From positions 2,779,229 through 2,843,228 of the forward strand of contig NZ_NWTM01000001.1 of assembly GCF_004137795.1 (NCBI RefSeq): a DNA stretch of 64,000 nucleotides. The letters run 5' to 3'. Below, piece by piece: positions 1-9,324 of this stretch (the first letter of the stretch is position 1; every line of letters begins with the position of its first letter). The translations under genes and the position numbers were made by a program. This DNA comes from Pectobacterium zantedeschiae. GTDB taxonomy: Bacteria > Pseudomonadota > Gammaproteobacteria > Enterobacterales > Enterobacteriaceae. The notes under the pieces were generated by a model. It was not told the origin of the DNA, searched no databases, and saw only the letters and a program-made list of their open reading frames with translations.

Positions 1-748
1 GTAGCCCAGCCAGCCCCGCAAAGCGCGCGTAGCTGGTAATGCCGATCATTGGGGAAATGAGGACGAGCTGGTCAGGACGCGCCAGTGCAGGATTATCCAG
101 CGTATCCAGTGTGTATTTCAGCGCCAGCGCACCGCCATTGGAAAACCCGACGATATGTAGCGGCAGCGTCTGGCCTTGTTGCGTCTTCAGATGCGATGTC
201 GCCTCACGAACCGCCAGACGCGTGGCTGCCAGCCAATCTTCCCATTGCACATCGGTCAACGCCCCCGGCACCGTACCGTGGGCAGGCAAGCGAATACCGA
301 CGACGAAAAAACCACGCTGGCGATAACGCTCAGCAATATGGCGCAAGCTGTAAGGGGAGTCAGTCAGGCCATGTAACATCACCACTGCGCCTTTCAGTTC
401 CCCTTCCGGCGAGAGCTCATAGGAGCGATTCCAGTCATGCTGAAATTTCCCTGGATAAACCGGGCTCCCCGAAAAGTAACGGTTAACCGGGCGCTGTTCA
501 TCCTCATCCAGTTCCTGAGTGACGTGCTGATTAACCTGCTGGAAGATAAGCGCTTCCTGCTTTAAATACGCAGTCCAGTCGCGCTTATCCAACTCATCAG
601 CCGACAGTTCATCCGGCACATAGGTATGCCAAGGCGCAAGTGGTGGCCCGCTTTGCGTATCATAAACACGAATAGCCAGCAGCGTCATCGCGATAACCCC
701 GATCACGATAAGACCGCGTCTGATAAGTCGCCGTACCGATTTCAGCAT
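1..748 (-). CDS. Alpha/beta hydrolase, membrane-anchored, partial
   Basis: Read on the minus strand from an ATG at 748; the gene leaves the window at base 1, so only about 249 N-terminal residues are visible. A basic start followed by a hydrophobic stretch (about residues 12-26) looks like a signal anchor. The hydrolase core begins near residue 120 with VVMLHGLTDSPYS, typical of the oxyanion-hole strand, and the nucleophile elbow GFSNGG (G-x-S-x-G) follows near residue 205. The catalytic Asp and His would lie beyond the window edge. The substrate cannot be told from this part; carboxylesterase or lysophospholipase-like activity is the family's usual role. It is divergent from hcp, with an AT-rich gap of about 260 bases between. 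Confidence 0.8.
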   Translation of the reverse strand, partial: MLKSVRRLIRRGLIVIGVIAMTLLAIRVYDTQSGPPLAPWHTYVPDELSADELDKRDWTAYLKQEALIFQQVNQHVTQELDEDEQRPVNRYFSGSPVYPGKFQHDWNRSYELSPEGELKGAVVMLHGLTDSPYSLRHIAERYRQRGFFVVGIRLPAHGTVPGALTDVQWEDWLAATRLAVREATSHLKTQQGQTLPLHIVGFSNGGALALKYTLDTLDNPALARPDQLVLISPMIGITSYARFAGLAGL

Positions 749-1009
749 GGTGTATCCCTTCTCATTACCCGTATGACCATGCCGAAGATTCTAAAGAAAA
801 CGATGCAAACACACACCGTATTATTCAGAGAAACCATCATTGATTCATTATTACACACCACCCTTATTATTTTAATAATAACAATGAGTTAATAAATTTT
901 ACTTCACAAAAAGCTTGGACATTTCATTAAACCACGTAGATAATTTTAATTTCACTTAATTAAAAATAAATTAACTTTCTTTCAAACCTCAAATAAAAAA
1001 GGATTTTAT

Positions 1010-1489
1010 ATGGCCAATTCAATTTATGTAACAATAGAAGGTCAAGAACAAGGGACGATATCCTCTGGGTGCTCAACCTTTCCTTCTATAGGAAACAAAT
1101 ACCAAACAGGGCATGAAGACCAGATAATGGTTTATTCCTTTGAACATGCTTTAACTAGAGAGCAAAACATTAATCACGGACCAATATCCTTTATTAAGCC
1201 GATAGATAAATCATCACCACTTCTTGGCATTGCAATATCGAACAACGAATGTCTTAATCTAACATTCGTTTTCTACAGAACATCATCTTCTGGTGCTGCC
1301 GAGCTATTTTATTCAGTTAAATTAAAGGATGCTTATCTGATAAGAGTTAACGTTATATATCCACATGCTATTGACCATGCAAGTAATCAGCCCGAGGAAA
1401 TGATCACATTAAAATATCAAAGCATCACATGGGAACACCATATAGCGGGCACATCAGGATATAACCTGTGGGGCGAAAATATTTATTAA
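1010..1489 (+). CDS. hcp: Hcp family type VI secretion protein
   Basis: A 159-residue protein of normal Hcp length. It shows the family hallmarks: N-terminal IYVTIEGQEQG, then GHEDQIMVYSFEH in the first beta region, and the C-terminal ITWEHHIAGTSGYN. Hcp hexamers stack to form the inner tube of the type VI secretion system and carry effectors in their lumen. No other structural T6SS gene (tssB/C, vgrG, clpV) is in the window, so this is an orphan hcp outside the main cluster. The start has an AGGA ribosome site about 8 bases upstream. It converges on a candidate effector/immunity pair (1551-2587), the usual arrangement for an auxiliary T6SS cargo module. The surrounding DNA is clearly AT-rich compared with the neighbouring bud genes, which suggests transfer. 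Confidence 0.9.
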   Translation: MANSIYVTIEGQEQGTISSGCSTFPSIGNKYQTGHEDQIMVYSFEHALTREQNINHGPISFIKPIDKSSPLLGIAISNNECLNLTFVFYRTSSSGAAELFYSVKLKDAYLIRVNVIYPHAIDHASNQPEEMITLKYQSITWEHHIAGTSGYNLWGENIY

Positions 1490-1493
1490 AAAT

Positions 1494-1530
1494 CTAAAAA
1501 AAAACAACTCACCTTCTTGAAGGTGAGTTA
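1494..1530 (-). terminator. Terminator between hcp and the immunity gene
   Basis: An inverted repeat pairs AACTCACCTTC (1506-1516) with GAAGGTGAGTT (1519-1529). On the minus strand it is followed by a long T run (complement of 1494-1504), so it is a good intrinsic terminator for the effector/immunity pair. It can also stop hcp transcription from the other side, though the plus side lacks a U tract. Confidence 0.8.
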
Positions 1531-1550
1531 CAAAAACACATTATTCGATA

Positions 1551-1877
1551 CTAAAACCAAAGACAATCTCTATATTTATAAATAAACCCCAAACACCAAA
1601 CCAAGAAAAAAAACATCAAACTAAAATTTAAAATAATTTTTTTAAATTTCGTTTTTATAGAATATGCAATTACAGGGATTATCGCGACTAATATTGCTAA
1701 AGCCATGGGACCCCGATGGTCATCAACGACAAAGACTCTGACTGCATCACAAATGTTTTTTATCTCATCTCCATCGATAAAAGACTCTTCCTTTAACGAG
1801 CTAAAAACTAAGGATATAAAAATTAAAAACCATGTATATGTAAATATTATTATTGATACTGGCGTTATTTTTTTCAT
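1551..1877 (-). CDS. Small membrane protein, candidate T6SS immunity protein
   Basis: About 108 residues with three hydrophobic segments (near residues 7-27, 55-72 and 80-100) and short charged loops, so an inner-membrane protein is likely. I do not recognise a family. It lies directly behind the candidate effector: the effector ends ATG-TGA and this frame can begin at a GTG that overlaps that stop (1883) or at the ATG at 1877. Such translational coupling is typical of effector/immunity pairs. By position and topology I infer that it protects the producer from the neighbouring lysozyme-like toxin in the periplasm. It could instead be an unrelated hypothetical protein. Confidence 0.6.
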   Translation of the reverse strand: MKKITPVSIIIFTYTWFLIFISLVFSSLKEESFIDGDEIKNICDAVRVFVVDDHRGPMALAILVAIIPVIAYSIKTKFKKIILNFSLMFFFLVWCLGFIYKYRDCLWF

Positions 1878-1879
1878 AT

Positions 1880-2587
1880 TCACATGCCTAATATTTTATT
1901 GATAATATTTCTTCTTTTTATTATCACCCGACCATAAGAAGAATAATCTCTCATTGGACTTCCTACTTCCGCATTAATTGATGCAATGAAGTCTTCTTTT
2001 CTTCTTTCTATACCTCTGTTGTATCTTGATGCAGCCAAGATTAATTGCTCATCTGTTATATTTAACGTATCAATGATACCTGGATTATCATAGATAATAA
2101 GATCTCTAAGATGACCGGCCACAATACGGATATTGAAATCATCATCTAACAAACAATTAGCTAATTGTAATTGCTGCGTTGAAGTCAAAGTTTCAGGATC
2201 GATACCTAATGTTTCGGCGGCAGCTCTAAGTTGAATAGCCAAGCTCCCAACTGAGGTTGAATTTGATTTTTTATTACCACTTCTTTTGAATAAATCCAGC
2301 AATTGATATACTTGAAGAACACCGTAAGACTTCGCACGCTCAGGCACTCCGCCAACCTCAGCAACAGCAACCCCAGCCAAAAGTAAAATAGGCACCCTTT
2401 CACTTAGAGCATATTTTTTAATTTTATCTCGATTATAACTAAGGTAGGCTGCCTTATATGCCCACAATCTAGGCTCACCGGTAACAAGCATTTCATCATC
2501 AGGAAAATATTGCCACAGAGCAAAGTCAATACCATTCCATTTAGGAAAAGAAGACGTTGAGTTCACATCACAGAATTGATTTTTCAT
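1880..2587 (-). CDS. Lysozyme-fold protein, candidate T6SS muramidase effector
   Basis: A 235-residue protein without a signal peptide. The middle part reads like the lysozyme/soluble lytic transglycosylase fold: AVAEVGG (about 74-80, Glu78 as candidate catalytic acid), then SYGVLQV (87-93), which resembles the SxxGxxQ element, and later NIRIVAGHLRDL plus LAASRYNRG (about 152-192), which match the helix and the AYNAG-type motif of SLT enzymes. The similarity is by eye and remote. Its place beside an orphan hcp, and a coupled small membrane gene behind it, argue for an antibacterial peptidoglycan-cleaving effector carried by Hcp. An AGGATGG ribosome site precedes the ATG. The gene is AT-rich like its neighbours. 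Confidence 0.6.
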   Translation of the reverse strand: MKNQFCDVNSTSSFPKWNGIDFALWQYFPDDEMLVTGEPRLWAYKAAYLSYNRDKIKKYALSERVPILLLAGVAVAEVGGVPERAKSYGVLQVYQLLDLFKRSGNKKSNSTSVGSLAIQLRAAAETLGIDPETLTSTQQLQLANCLLDDDFNIRIVAGHLRDLIIYDNPGIIDTLNITDEQLILAASRYNRGIERRKEDFIASINAEVGSPMRDYSSYGRVIIKRRNIINKILGM

Positions 2588-2730
2588 TAGGCCATCCTTG
2601 CCTTATTTTAATAATAAGAAAGTAAATAATATTACTCTATATATATCCTATCTTAACGCAAGGGAAGACATTTAAAAAGAGGGATTTTGAGAAACTACAT
2701 CATATTATTTAGGAATATCTTTCTATGTCA

Positions 2731-2758
2731 TGTCCGCCCGAGTCAATGCGGGCGGACA
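2731..2758 (-). terminator. Hairpin after budB
   Basis: A perfect 10-bp inverted repeat (TGTCCGCCCG / CGGGCGGACA) with an 8-base loop, 14 bases beyond the budB stop. There is no strong T tract after it on the minus strand, so termination may be partial or the hairpin may protect the 3' end. Confidence 0.55.
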
Positions 2759-2771
2759 GTCGTCTAAAATA

Positions 2772-4451
2772 TCAGATCAGTACGCTAATATTCAGATTCT
2801 CCATCAGCCAATGGTTGTCGGAATAATCAACCGGAATGGCAATCACTGCGGGGCCGTCAACGTCCATTGCCTGCCGGAGCTTGCTGACCAGTTCATCAGC
2901 AGATTCTACCGCAAACCCTTTCGCGCCAAACGCTTCCGCATAGGCTTTGAAATCTATTGGTCCAAATACGACGCCCGCCGGGCGATGGTATTTGTGTAAC
3001 TGCTGGATTTCTACCATGTTGTAGCCGTTATCAACCCAGATAATATGCAGGAGATTGCTTTTCAGGCGCACTGCCGTTTCCAGCTCCATGCTGGATTGCA
3101 TAAATCCACCGTCACCAGAGACAGAAACCACTTTTTTGCCAGGTTGTACCAGCGATGCGGCTATCGCCCATGGTAATGCCACGCCCATGGTTTGCTGACC
3201 GTTAGTCATCAGAATCTGCCGAGCCCGGAAGCTATATAGGTAACGTGCCAGCCAGATATGGAAACTGCCCATATCCACGCACAGTGTGACATCCTCATTC
3301 ACGATGTCCTGCATTGCCCGAACAAGGCGCAGCGGGTGGATCGCAAATCCCGCCATGTTGATGGCGCGCGTGCTGAGATCGTGGCGCTGGCGCTGGCGAT
3401 CCTGCAATACGGACTGTGTATCAACAGACAAGATAAACGGTTCGCTGATACACGTATTCAACGTGTCTACCGTCATCGCAATATTACCGATCAGTTCTAT
3501 ATCAGGCCGATAGGCGCTATCAATCTCTGCCCGCAACACATCAATGTGGATGAGTGTCGCCTTACCGTTGTTCCACAACGATGGATCGTACTCAACCGGG
3601 CTGTAGCCCACCGTAACGATCACATCCGCCTGCTGTAGCAGCTTATCTCCTGCCTGATTGTTGAATAATCCGACACGTCCGGCAAAGTGACCAAAATGTT
3701 GCTGGTCAATCACCCCTGCTGCCTGATACGTGCTGGTAACCGGTAACTGGCTATGACGTAGAAAACGGCGCAATGCCTGTGCATTTTCCTGTTGGCTGGC
3801 CATTAATCCAAGCAACAACACCGGATTTTTAGCCTGCCGCAACCGTTTAGCCGCTTCCGCAATGTCACTCTGTGGTGCGCCGTTTAACAACGGCAAATGT
3901 GGGCAGGCCAGTACCGGGCTCGTCACCGGTTCATTGACGATATCCTGCGGCAGGCTGACAAACGCAGCCCCCGGACGTCCGCTCTCCGCGGCCCGGAAAG
4001 CATTAGCAAGCACTTCCGAGATGGCACTGGATGCGGTGACTTCCGCACTGAATTTACTGACCGGTTGAAACAGACTGACAGTATCGAGGCTCTGGTGCGT
4101 CAACTTGAGCTTATCTGCCCGTTTAACCGCTCCACCTAGTGCTACGACAGCATCCCCCTCTGCGGTTGCCGTCGCCAATCCAGTTACCAGATTGGAACAG
4201 CCAGGGCCGGATGTCACCAGCGTCACGCCGGCTTTCCCTGTGAGTCGCCCTATCGCCGCCGCCATAAACGCGCCGTTCGCCTCATGCCGTACCGGAATCG
4301 TTTGAATCGTCGAGTCTTCCAGCTCATCAAACACACGATCGATTTTTGCGCCGGGAATACCAAAAATATGCTTTACGCCCTGCGCTTCCAGGTGTTTTAC
4401 CACTAGCTCTGCCCCGCAGTGCCAGCTCTGTGGTTCCGTTGACTTTTCCAT
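2772..4451 (-). CDS. budB: Catabolic acetolactate synthase
   Basis: A 559-residue ThDP enzyme, the same length as Klebsiella BudB. It joins two pyruvates to alpha-acetolactate plus CO2 in the cytoplasm, the first step of acetoin/2,3-butanediol fermentation. The N-terminal pyrimidine-binding domain carries the catalytic Glu in [13 protein letters not shown], followed by [10 protein letters not shown]. The C-terminal domain has the ThDP/Mg motif with [10 protein letters not shown] and the downstream NGYN. It lacks the FAD-linked features and regulatory subunit of the anabolic IlvBN type. It lies 21 bases behind budA in one minus-strand operon, with the LysR gene budR on the other side. No budC reductase is in the window, so acetoin reduction must be encoded elsewhere. 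Confidence 0.95.
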   Translation of the reverse strand: MEKSTEPQSWHCGAELVVKHLEAQGVKHIFGIPGAKIDRVFDELEDSTIQTIPVRHEANGAFMAAAIGRLTGKAGVTLVTSGPGCSNLVTGLATATAEGDAVVALGGAVKRADKLKLTHQSLDTVSLFQPVSKFSAEVTASSAISEVLANAFRAAESGRPGAAFVSLPQDIVNEPVTSPVLACPHLPLLNGAPQSDIAEAAKRLRQAKNPVLLLGLMASQQENAQALRRFLRHSQLPVTSTYQAAGVIDQQHFGHFAGRVGLFNNQAGDKLLQQADVIVTVGYSPVEYDPSLWNNGKATLIHIDVLRAEIDSAYRPDIELIGNIAMTVDTLNTCISEPFILSVDTQSVLQDRQRQRHDLSTRAINMAGFAIHPLRLVRAMQDIVNEDVTLCVDMGSFHIWLARYLYSFRARQILMTNGQQTMGVALPWAIAASLVQPGKKVVSVSGDGGFMQSSMELETAVRLKSNLLHIIWVDNGYNMVEIQQLHKYHRPAGVVFGPIDFKAYAEAFGAKGFAVESADELVSKLRQAMDVDGPAVIAIPVDYSDNHWLMENLNISVLI

Positions 4452-4472
4452 GACATAACTCCGATGAAATGA

Positions 4473-5255
4473 CTAGCTTTCTACTGACTTGATTACGCTA
4501 TTGAGGTTTTCTGATGACAGATCGGTATTGAGGAATTCCCGATCCTGAGGCAGGTCGATGATCAATTTGGCGATCACGCCAAATGTCAGCGTGCCGTTTT
4601 CAACGTCATAATTCAGAATATGGCCGCCGCCTTGGCGATCGTCAGTAATGAAATGTTCGTGGTAACCCGCGACATTAATTCCCTGGGTATAAGCTGGGCT
4701 GCGAAACCCAATAACACTGCCACTGCGGTGTTCAAAATGAAATGTTGGCTGTCCTTCAACCGCTTCTTGCATCGGTTTATAAGGCCGACACTGGCGGGGT
4801 ACAGTACGGGTTTCCACGCAGCGAAAACGTCCATCAATCCGCAAGGCACAGAACAAATTGTCCGTCCCTACGATTTCATCGATTTGACGATGTACTTCCT
4901 CGCGTGAGGTCCAGCGCTCAAAATGGATCGTTTCTGTTGGGCGAAAAAACGTCATAACTGCAAACGGCGTTTTCTGATCTGGCTTCGCCGCCCGAGCGCT
5001 GCCATCGGATAACAGCTGGAAAATCTGGCTATTCAACGCAACCAGTTCCCCATCCAAACAGTTAAATGTTCCTAATCCAAAGTCACCATACTCCAGTAAT
5101 TCAGCCATCGTTCGGCTGCCTTCGTATATGCCATTTATTAGCCCACTCATTAATGATGTCTGATAAATAACGCAGTCTGCACGCTGACGCCGGAAATCAT
5201 AAGCATAGCTAGCAAAGGCTTCCTCACAGGATTGTTCACCCACACTCATTTTCAT
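4473..5255 (-). CDS. budA: Alpha-acetolactate decarboxylase
   Basis: A 260-residue protein that converts alpha-acetolactate to acetoin. The family pattern is clear: YQTSLMSGLINGIYEG near residue 31, GDFGLGTFNCLDGE in the middle, and the zinc-ligand region with HFEHRSG, VAGYHEHFITDDRQGGGH and a conserved Glu. It is first in the budAB operon and reads away from budR. Acetoin formation in soft-rot bacteria raises the pH during fermentative growth in plant tissue (established role of the pathway). The operon is probably activated by BudR when acetate accumulates. Confidence 0.95.
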   Translation of the reverse strand: MKMSVGEQSCEEAFASYAYDFRRQRADCVIYQTSLMSGLINGIYEGSRTMAELLEYGDFGLGTFNCLDGELVALNSQIFQLLSDGSARAAKPDQKTPFAVMTFFRPTETIHFERWTSREEVHRQIDEIVGTDNLFCALRIDGRFRCVETRTVPRQCRPYKPMQEAVEGQPTFHFEHRSGSVIGFRSPAYTQGINVAGYHEHFITDDRQGGGHILNYDVENGTLTFGVIAKLIIDLPQDREFLNTDLSSENLNSVIKSVES

Positions 5256-5293
5256 ACGTTCCTTCTCACCACATCAATTACTTAAAAATTACT

Positions 5294-5311
5294 AATCTTT
5301 AGATAAAGATT
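5294..5311. promoter_or_regulatory. Dyad in the budA-budR gap, candidate BudR operator
   Basis: A perfect 8-bp inverted repeat, AATCTTTA-GA-TAAAGATT, in the 129-base gap between budA and divergent budR. It is AT-rich and symmetric as expected for a LysR-type operator (T-N11-A core). Assignment to BudR is inferred from position. Confidence 0.5.
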
Positions 5312-5384
5312 GACGCGGGAGGGGACAAAATTCCAATATGCAATCAAGGTCATTTCAAGATCGGAAAGATATGGAGTTACGTGA

Positions 5385-6287
5385 ATGGATCTACGTTACC
5401 TGCGCTATTTTGTCGCCGTTGCACAAGCCCGGCATTTCACACGTGCGGCAGAAAGTCTGGGGATGTCACAACCGCCTCTCAGCCAACAGATCAAGAAATT
5501 CGAACAGGAGATTGGTACACCGCTGTTCAAGCGACTAGCGCGCGGTGTAGAAATGACGGAAGCGGGGCAAGCGCTGTATGAGGACGCACGCCGGATTCTA
5601 CAACTTACCGATTCGGCAATCGCCCGGATCAGCAGCATTGCGCGAGGAGAGAAAGGGAGCCTGAACGTGGGATTCTCATCATCGGCGATGTTCCATCCCA
5701 CCGTGCTTAGGCTGCTGCATCGCTACTGTCAACAGCATCCGCATGTTCAGCCGTTACCGAAGGAAGAAAACCCGGCTGCGCTCATCACCGCGTTGCAAGA
5801 ACGCCATATCGATATCGCATTTCTGCGCTTACCCTGCGATCTCAGTGATGATATTAACGGGGAAATTTTGGCAGAAGAGCCAATGACATTGGTCTTGCCT
5901 GCTGAACACCCGCTTAGCCATAAAACACAGGTTTCGTTGAGCGAACTGCGTCAGGAACCGCTGATTATTTTCCCGCGCGAGGTGTGTCCGGGACTGCACG
6001 ATATGATTATTCGTACCTGCTATCTGTCAGGCTATGGTCCCAGACCCAGCCCCTTTGCCCCGCAGTTGACAGCCACCATCGGGATGGTCGCCGCAGGTTT
6101 CGGTATCACCCTTGTACCAGAATCACTCGCCTGTATTAAGGCTGATAATGTGACCTATCATGATATCGGCATGCCAGAAGTCCATACACAAATTGCGGCT
6201 ATCTGGCGTAAACATGAACGATCGGCCGCGATCGTGAACATGATTCACTTAATACGCCATTATCTGAGCAGCCAACATCCCGATTAA
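5385..6287 (+). CDS. budR: LysR-type activator of the bud operon
   Basis: A 300-residue LysR family regulator of the AlsR/BudR type. The N-terminal winged helix begins MDLRYLRYFVAVAQ, with the recognition part AAESLGMSQPPLSQQIKKFE. The C-terminal inducer domain ends in a short HLIRHYL helix. In Klebsiella the orthologue responds to acetate and activates the acetoin genes. It is divergent from budA, the normal position of this regulator, and shares the short gap containing a perfect dyad. GGAG about 14 bases upstream is a possible ribosome site. Confidence 0.88.
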   Translation: MDLRYLRYFVAVAQARHFTRAAESLGMSQPPLSQQIKKFEQEIGTPLFKRLARGVEMTEAGQALYEDARRILQLTDSAIARISSIARGEKGSLNVGFSSSAMFHPTVLRLLHRYCQQHPHVQPLPKEENPAALITALQERHIDIAFLRLPCDLSDDINGEILAEEPMTLVLPAEHPLSHKTQVSLSELRQEPLIIFPREVCPGLHDMIIRTCYLSGYGPRPSPFAPQLTATIGMVAAGFGITLVPESLACIKADNVTYHDIGMPEVHTQIAAIWRKHERSAAIVNMIHLIRHYLSSQHPD

Positions 6288-6355
6288 GGCTGTCTGGTAG
6301 AAAATTCCAGCAATCTACTCGTCAAAAAACTAGTAATTGATATAAATTCTTATAT

Positions 6356-6374
6356 GATATTAGTTATCATTATC
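6356..6374 (+). promoter_or_regulatory. Fur box upstream of yjjZ
   Basis: GATATTAGTTATCATTATC matches the 19-bp Fur consensus GATAATGATAATCATTATC at 15 of 19 positions by my count. It ends 19 bases before the yjjZ start codon. This fits repression of yjjZ by iron-loaded Fur, as I recall for E. coli. Confidence 0.7.
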
Positions 6375-6393
6375 ATTTTTGACGGGTGGAAAA

Positions 6394-6684
6394 ATGCTGG
6401 CAGCAATGATCACAGCTTGCGGGCTATGGGGTGTGAGTTGGTGTATGGGGAAGCATCTGTCTAGTGCCTGGGGCGTGCTGTTACCTTGCGCTATTATGCC
6501 ACTACTGGCGCTGCTCAATCTAAACCTGACACACCTGAAAGTGATTATCGCCATCGCTCTGCTGGCGACTCTCGTCATGCTGTTTCATCAACGTTTACGC
6601 CACTATTTACTTCTGCCATCCTGCATTGCACTGGCTGGCGGTTTAGCGGCGCTATCCGTCATGTTTAATTTGACGACGTTATAA
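6394..6684 (+). CDS. yjjZ: DUF1435 small membrane protein, YjjZ-like
   Basis: A 96-residue hydrophobic protein with about four short membrane segments. The core SAWGVLLPCAIMPLLAL and QRLRHYLLLPSCIALAGG look like the DUF1435 family, which includes E. coli YjjZ. Context supports this: E. coli yjjZ lies in the same neighbourhood as rsmC-holD-rimI and the leu tRNAs. The ATG at 6394 is chosen because GGGTGGA lies just before it; an in-frame TTG at 6379 is less likely. A strong Fur box sits directly upstream, so expression under iron starvation is expected. The biochemical role is unknown. Confidence 0.7.
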   Translation: MLAAMITACGLWGVSWCMGKHLSSAWGVLLPCAIMPLLALLNLNLTHLKVIIAIALLATLVMLFHQRLRHYLLLPSCIALAGGLAALSVMFNLTTL

Positions 6685-6794
6685 ACACAGGTGGAATGAT
6701 AAACGACACAGTATTACAGAGAATACACGATAGTAAGAAATGAGATAAAAGAGAATAAACGGGAAGAAAATCAGGAAAATACCGAGGCGTTCGA

Positions 6795-6881
6795 TGGTGC
6801 GAAGAGAGGGACTTGAACCCTCACGTCCGTAAGGACACTAACACCTGAAGCTAGCGCGTCTACCAATTCCGCCACCTTCGC
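6795..6881 (-). tRNA. tRNA-Leu(CAG), copy 3 of the cluster
   Basis: 87 bases including an encoded CCA end. Long class II variable arm, TTCAAGTC T-arm, and anticodon loop CTT-CAG-GTG. It is last in the minus-strand run of three. Its variable arm has GTGTCCTTAC where the other two copies have GTGTTCTTAC. Confidence 0.97.
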
Positions 6882-6954
6882 ACTGAGAACGTTGTTTGTC
6901 TTATGCAGTAGTATCTTATGCAATAACTGTCTTATGCGGTAACCTATCACGACA

Positions 6955-7041
6955 TGGTGCGAAGAGAGGGACTTGAACCCTCACGTCCGTAAGAACACTA
7001 ACACCTGAAGCTAGCGCGTCTACCAATTCCGCCACCTTCGC
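6955..7041 (-). tRNA. tRNA-Leu(CAG), copy 2 of the cluster
   Basis: 87 bases with encoded CCA, identical to the copy at 7119-7205 as far as I can see. Separated from its neighbours by spacers of 73 and 77 bases, so all three are probably cut from one transcript, as for leuQPV of E. coli. Confidence 0.97.
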
Positions 7042-7118
7042 AACTCTGTCATGCAATTTTTGCTACGCAATACTAATTACTGCATCGGTTCGACAAACCA
7101 GAACCATTGTAGTGATGT

Positions 7119-7205
7119 TGGTGCGAAGAGAGGGACTTGAACCCTCACGTCCGTAAGAACACTAACACCTGAAGCTAGCGCGTCTACCAATTCCGCCACC
7201 TTCGC
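7119..7205 (-). tRNA. tRNA-Leu(CAG), copy 1 of the cluster
   Basis: 87 bases with encoded CCA, anticodon CAG and class II variable arm. It is first in the minus-strand transcription order. The promoter should lie in the gap between 7206 and the LysR gene stop at 7309. Confidence 0.97.
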
Positions 7206-7308
7206 AACTCTGCTTTACGCAATATCACTACGGGGGCGAATTCTAGAGGTTTTCGCGTTCACGTCAATGATTATTTCCTCTGGAATGCGGGGTTTGCTGT
7301 AAAAATCA

Positions 7309-8214
7309 TCATCTCACCACAGCGTTGCGCGTAAAGAGTTCATCGAGCCACTCTATGAACACCCGAATCCGCGGCGCAAGAAAGCGGCCGGGCGTATACA
7401 TCACGTAGAGCGGCATTACGGGTGGCGGTATCTCCGGCAAAATTTCTACCAGTTCTCCGCTTTCAAGAAAAGGTCGCAGACCACGGCGCGGCGCCTGAAT
7501 AATGCCCAATCCAGCACATGCGCTGGCAATGTAAGCATCTGTGCCGTTAACCTGCAATGCACTGGGCAACATACGCGTAACGCACTCATCACCAGACATG
7601 AATTCCAGCGGGTAAAGGTATTCAGTTCGCAGGGAAAAATAGCCGACCATTCGATGCCCTGATAACTCATCAAGCGAACGCGGCACACCGTATCGCGCCA
7701 GATAGTCAGCCGACGCACAGGTAACCTGCGGCATCGACGGCAAATGACGGGTTGCTAGCGTCTCGTCATCCGTCTGCCAGGCACGCAGCACGCAGTCGAC
7801 CCCCTCACGCAACACATTGATCGCCGCATCGTTGGCACTCAGCATCAACGTCACTTGCGGATAACGCGCATAGAACTCGCCCAACGCAGGAACAACGATT
7901 TCCCGCGCCAGCGAATGCGGCATATCCACCCGCACTTTACCCACTGGCTGCTGCTTTCGCTGCGTAAAAAGCGTGTCGATTTCTTCAATTTCCGCGAGCA
8001 ATTGCAGGCAGCGTTCATAATAAACGCGCCCTTCATCGGTAATTTGCACCTGACGGGTCGTACGTTGCAGTAAACGTACCCCCAATCGCCCTTCAAGCTG
8101 TTTGATGGTGTTGCTCACCGTCGCGCGCGGTAACGTTAGCCGCTCCGCCGCACGGCTGAAACTGCCCAGTTCAACAATACGCACAAAGACCCGCATCGCT
8201 TGAATATGATCCAT
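7309..8214 (-). CDS. LysR family transcriptional regulator
   Basis: About 301 residues. The N-terminal DNA-binding domain reads MDHIQAMRVFVRIVELGSFS, then AAERLTLPRATVSNTIKQLE, typical of the CrgA/DhR-like branch of LysR proteins. The effector domain runs to the C-terminal EWLDELFTRNAVVR. The start is uncertain: three in-frame ATGs lie at 8226, 8217 and 8214; I chose the last because family members usually begin MD at this point. It is divergent from an aldo/keto reductase, so control of that gene is the obvious guess. The ligand is unknown. Confidence 0.85.
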   Translation of the reverse strand: MDHIQAMRVFVRIVELGSFSRAAERLTLPRATVSNTIKQLEGRLGVRLLQRTTRQVQITDEGRVYYERCLQLLAEIEEIDTLFTQRKQQPVGKVRVDMPHSLAREIVVPALGEFYARYPQVTLMLSANDAAINVLREGVDCVLRAWQTDDETLATRHLPSMPQVTCASADYLARYGVPRSLDELSGHRMVGYFSLRTEYLYPLEFMSGDECVTRMLPSALQVNGTDAYIASACAGLGIIQAPRRGLRPFLESGELVEILPEIPPPVMPLYVMYTPGRFLAPRIRVFIEWLDELFTRNAVVR

Positions 8215-8232
8215 CATCGCCACCATTGTTAG

Positions 8233-8246
8233 CTATTTTTGAATAG
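8233..8246. promoter_or_regulatory. Short dyad between the LysR gene and the aldo/keto reductase
   Basis: CTATT-TTTG-AATAG, a 5-bp inverted repeat with the T-N11-A pattern of LysR binding sites, in the divergent gap. Role inferred from position only. Confidence 0.35.
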
Positions 8247-8327
8247 TGTTGCATAAAAAGCAGTATTTATCTTTTTTGGATAAACAACCAGACTGCTAGC
8301 ACTGCCAACGAGATGAGGAAGATAACA

Positions 8328-9320
<993 letters not shown>

Positions 9321-9324
9321 GATT

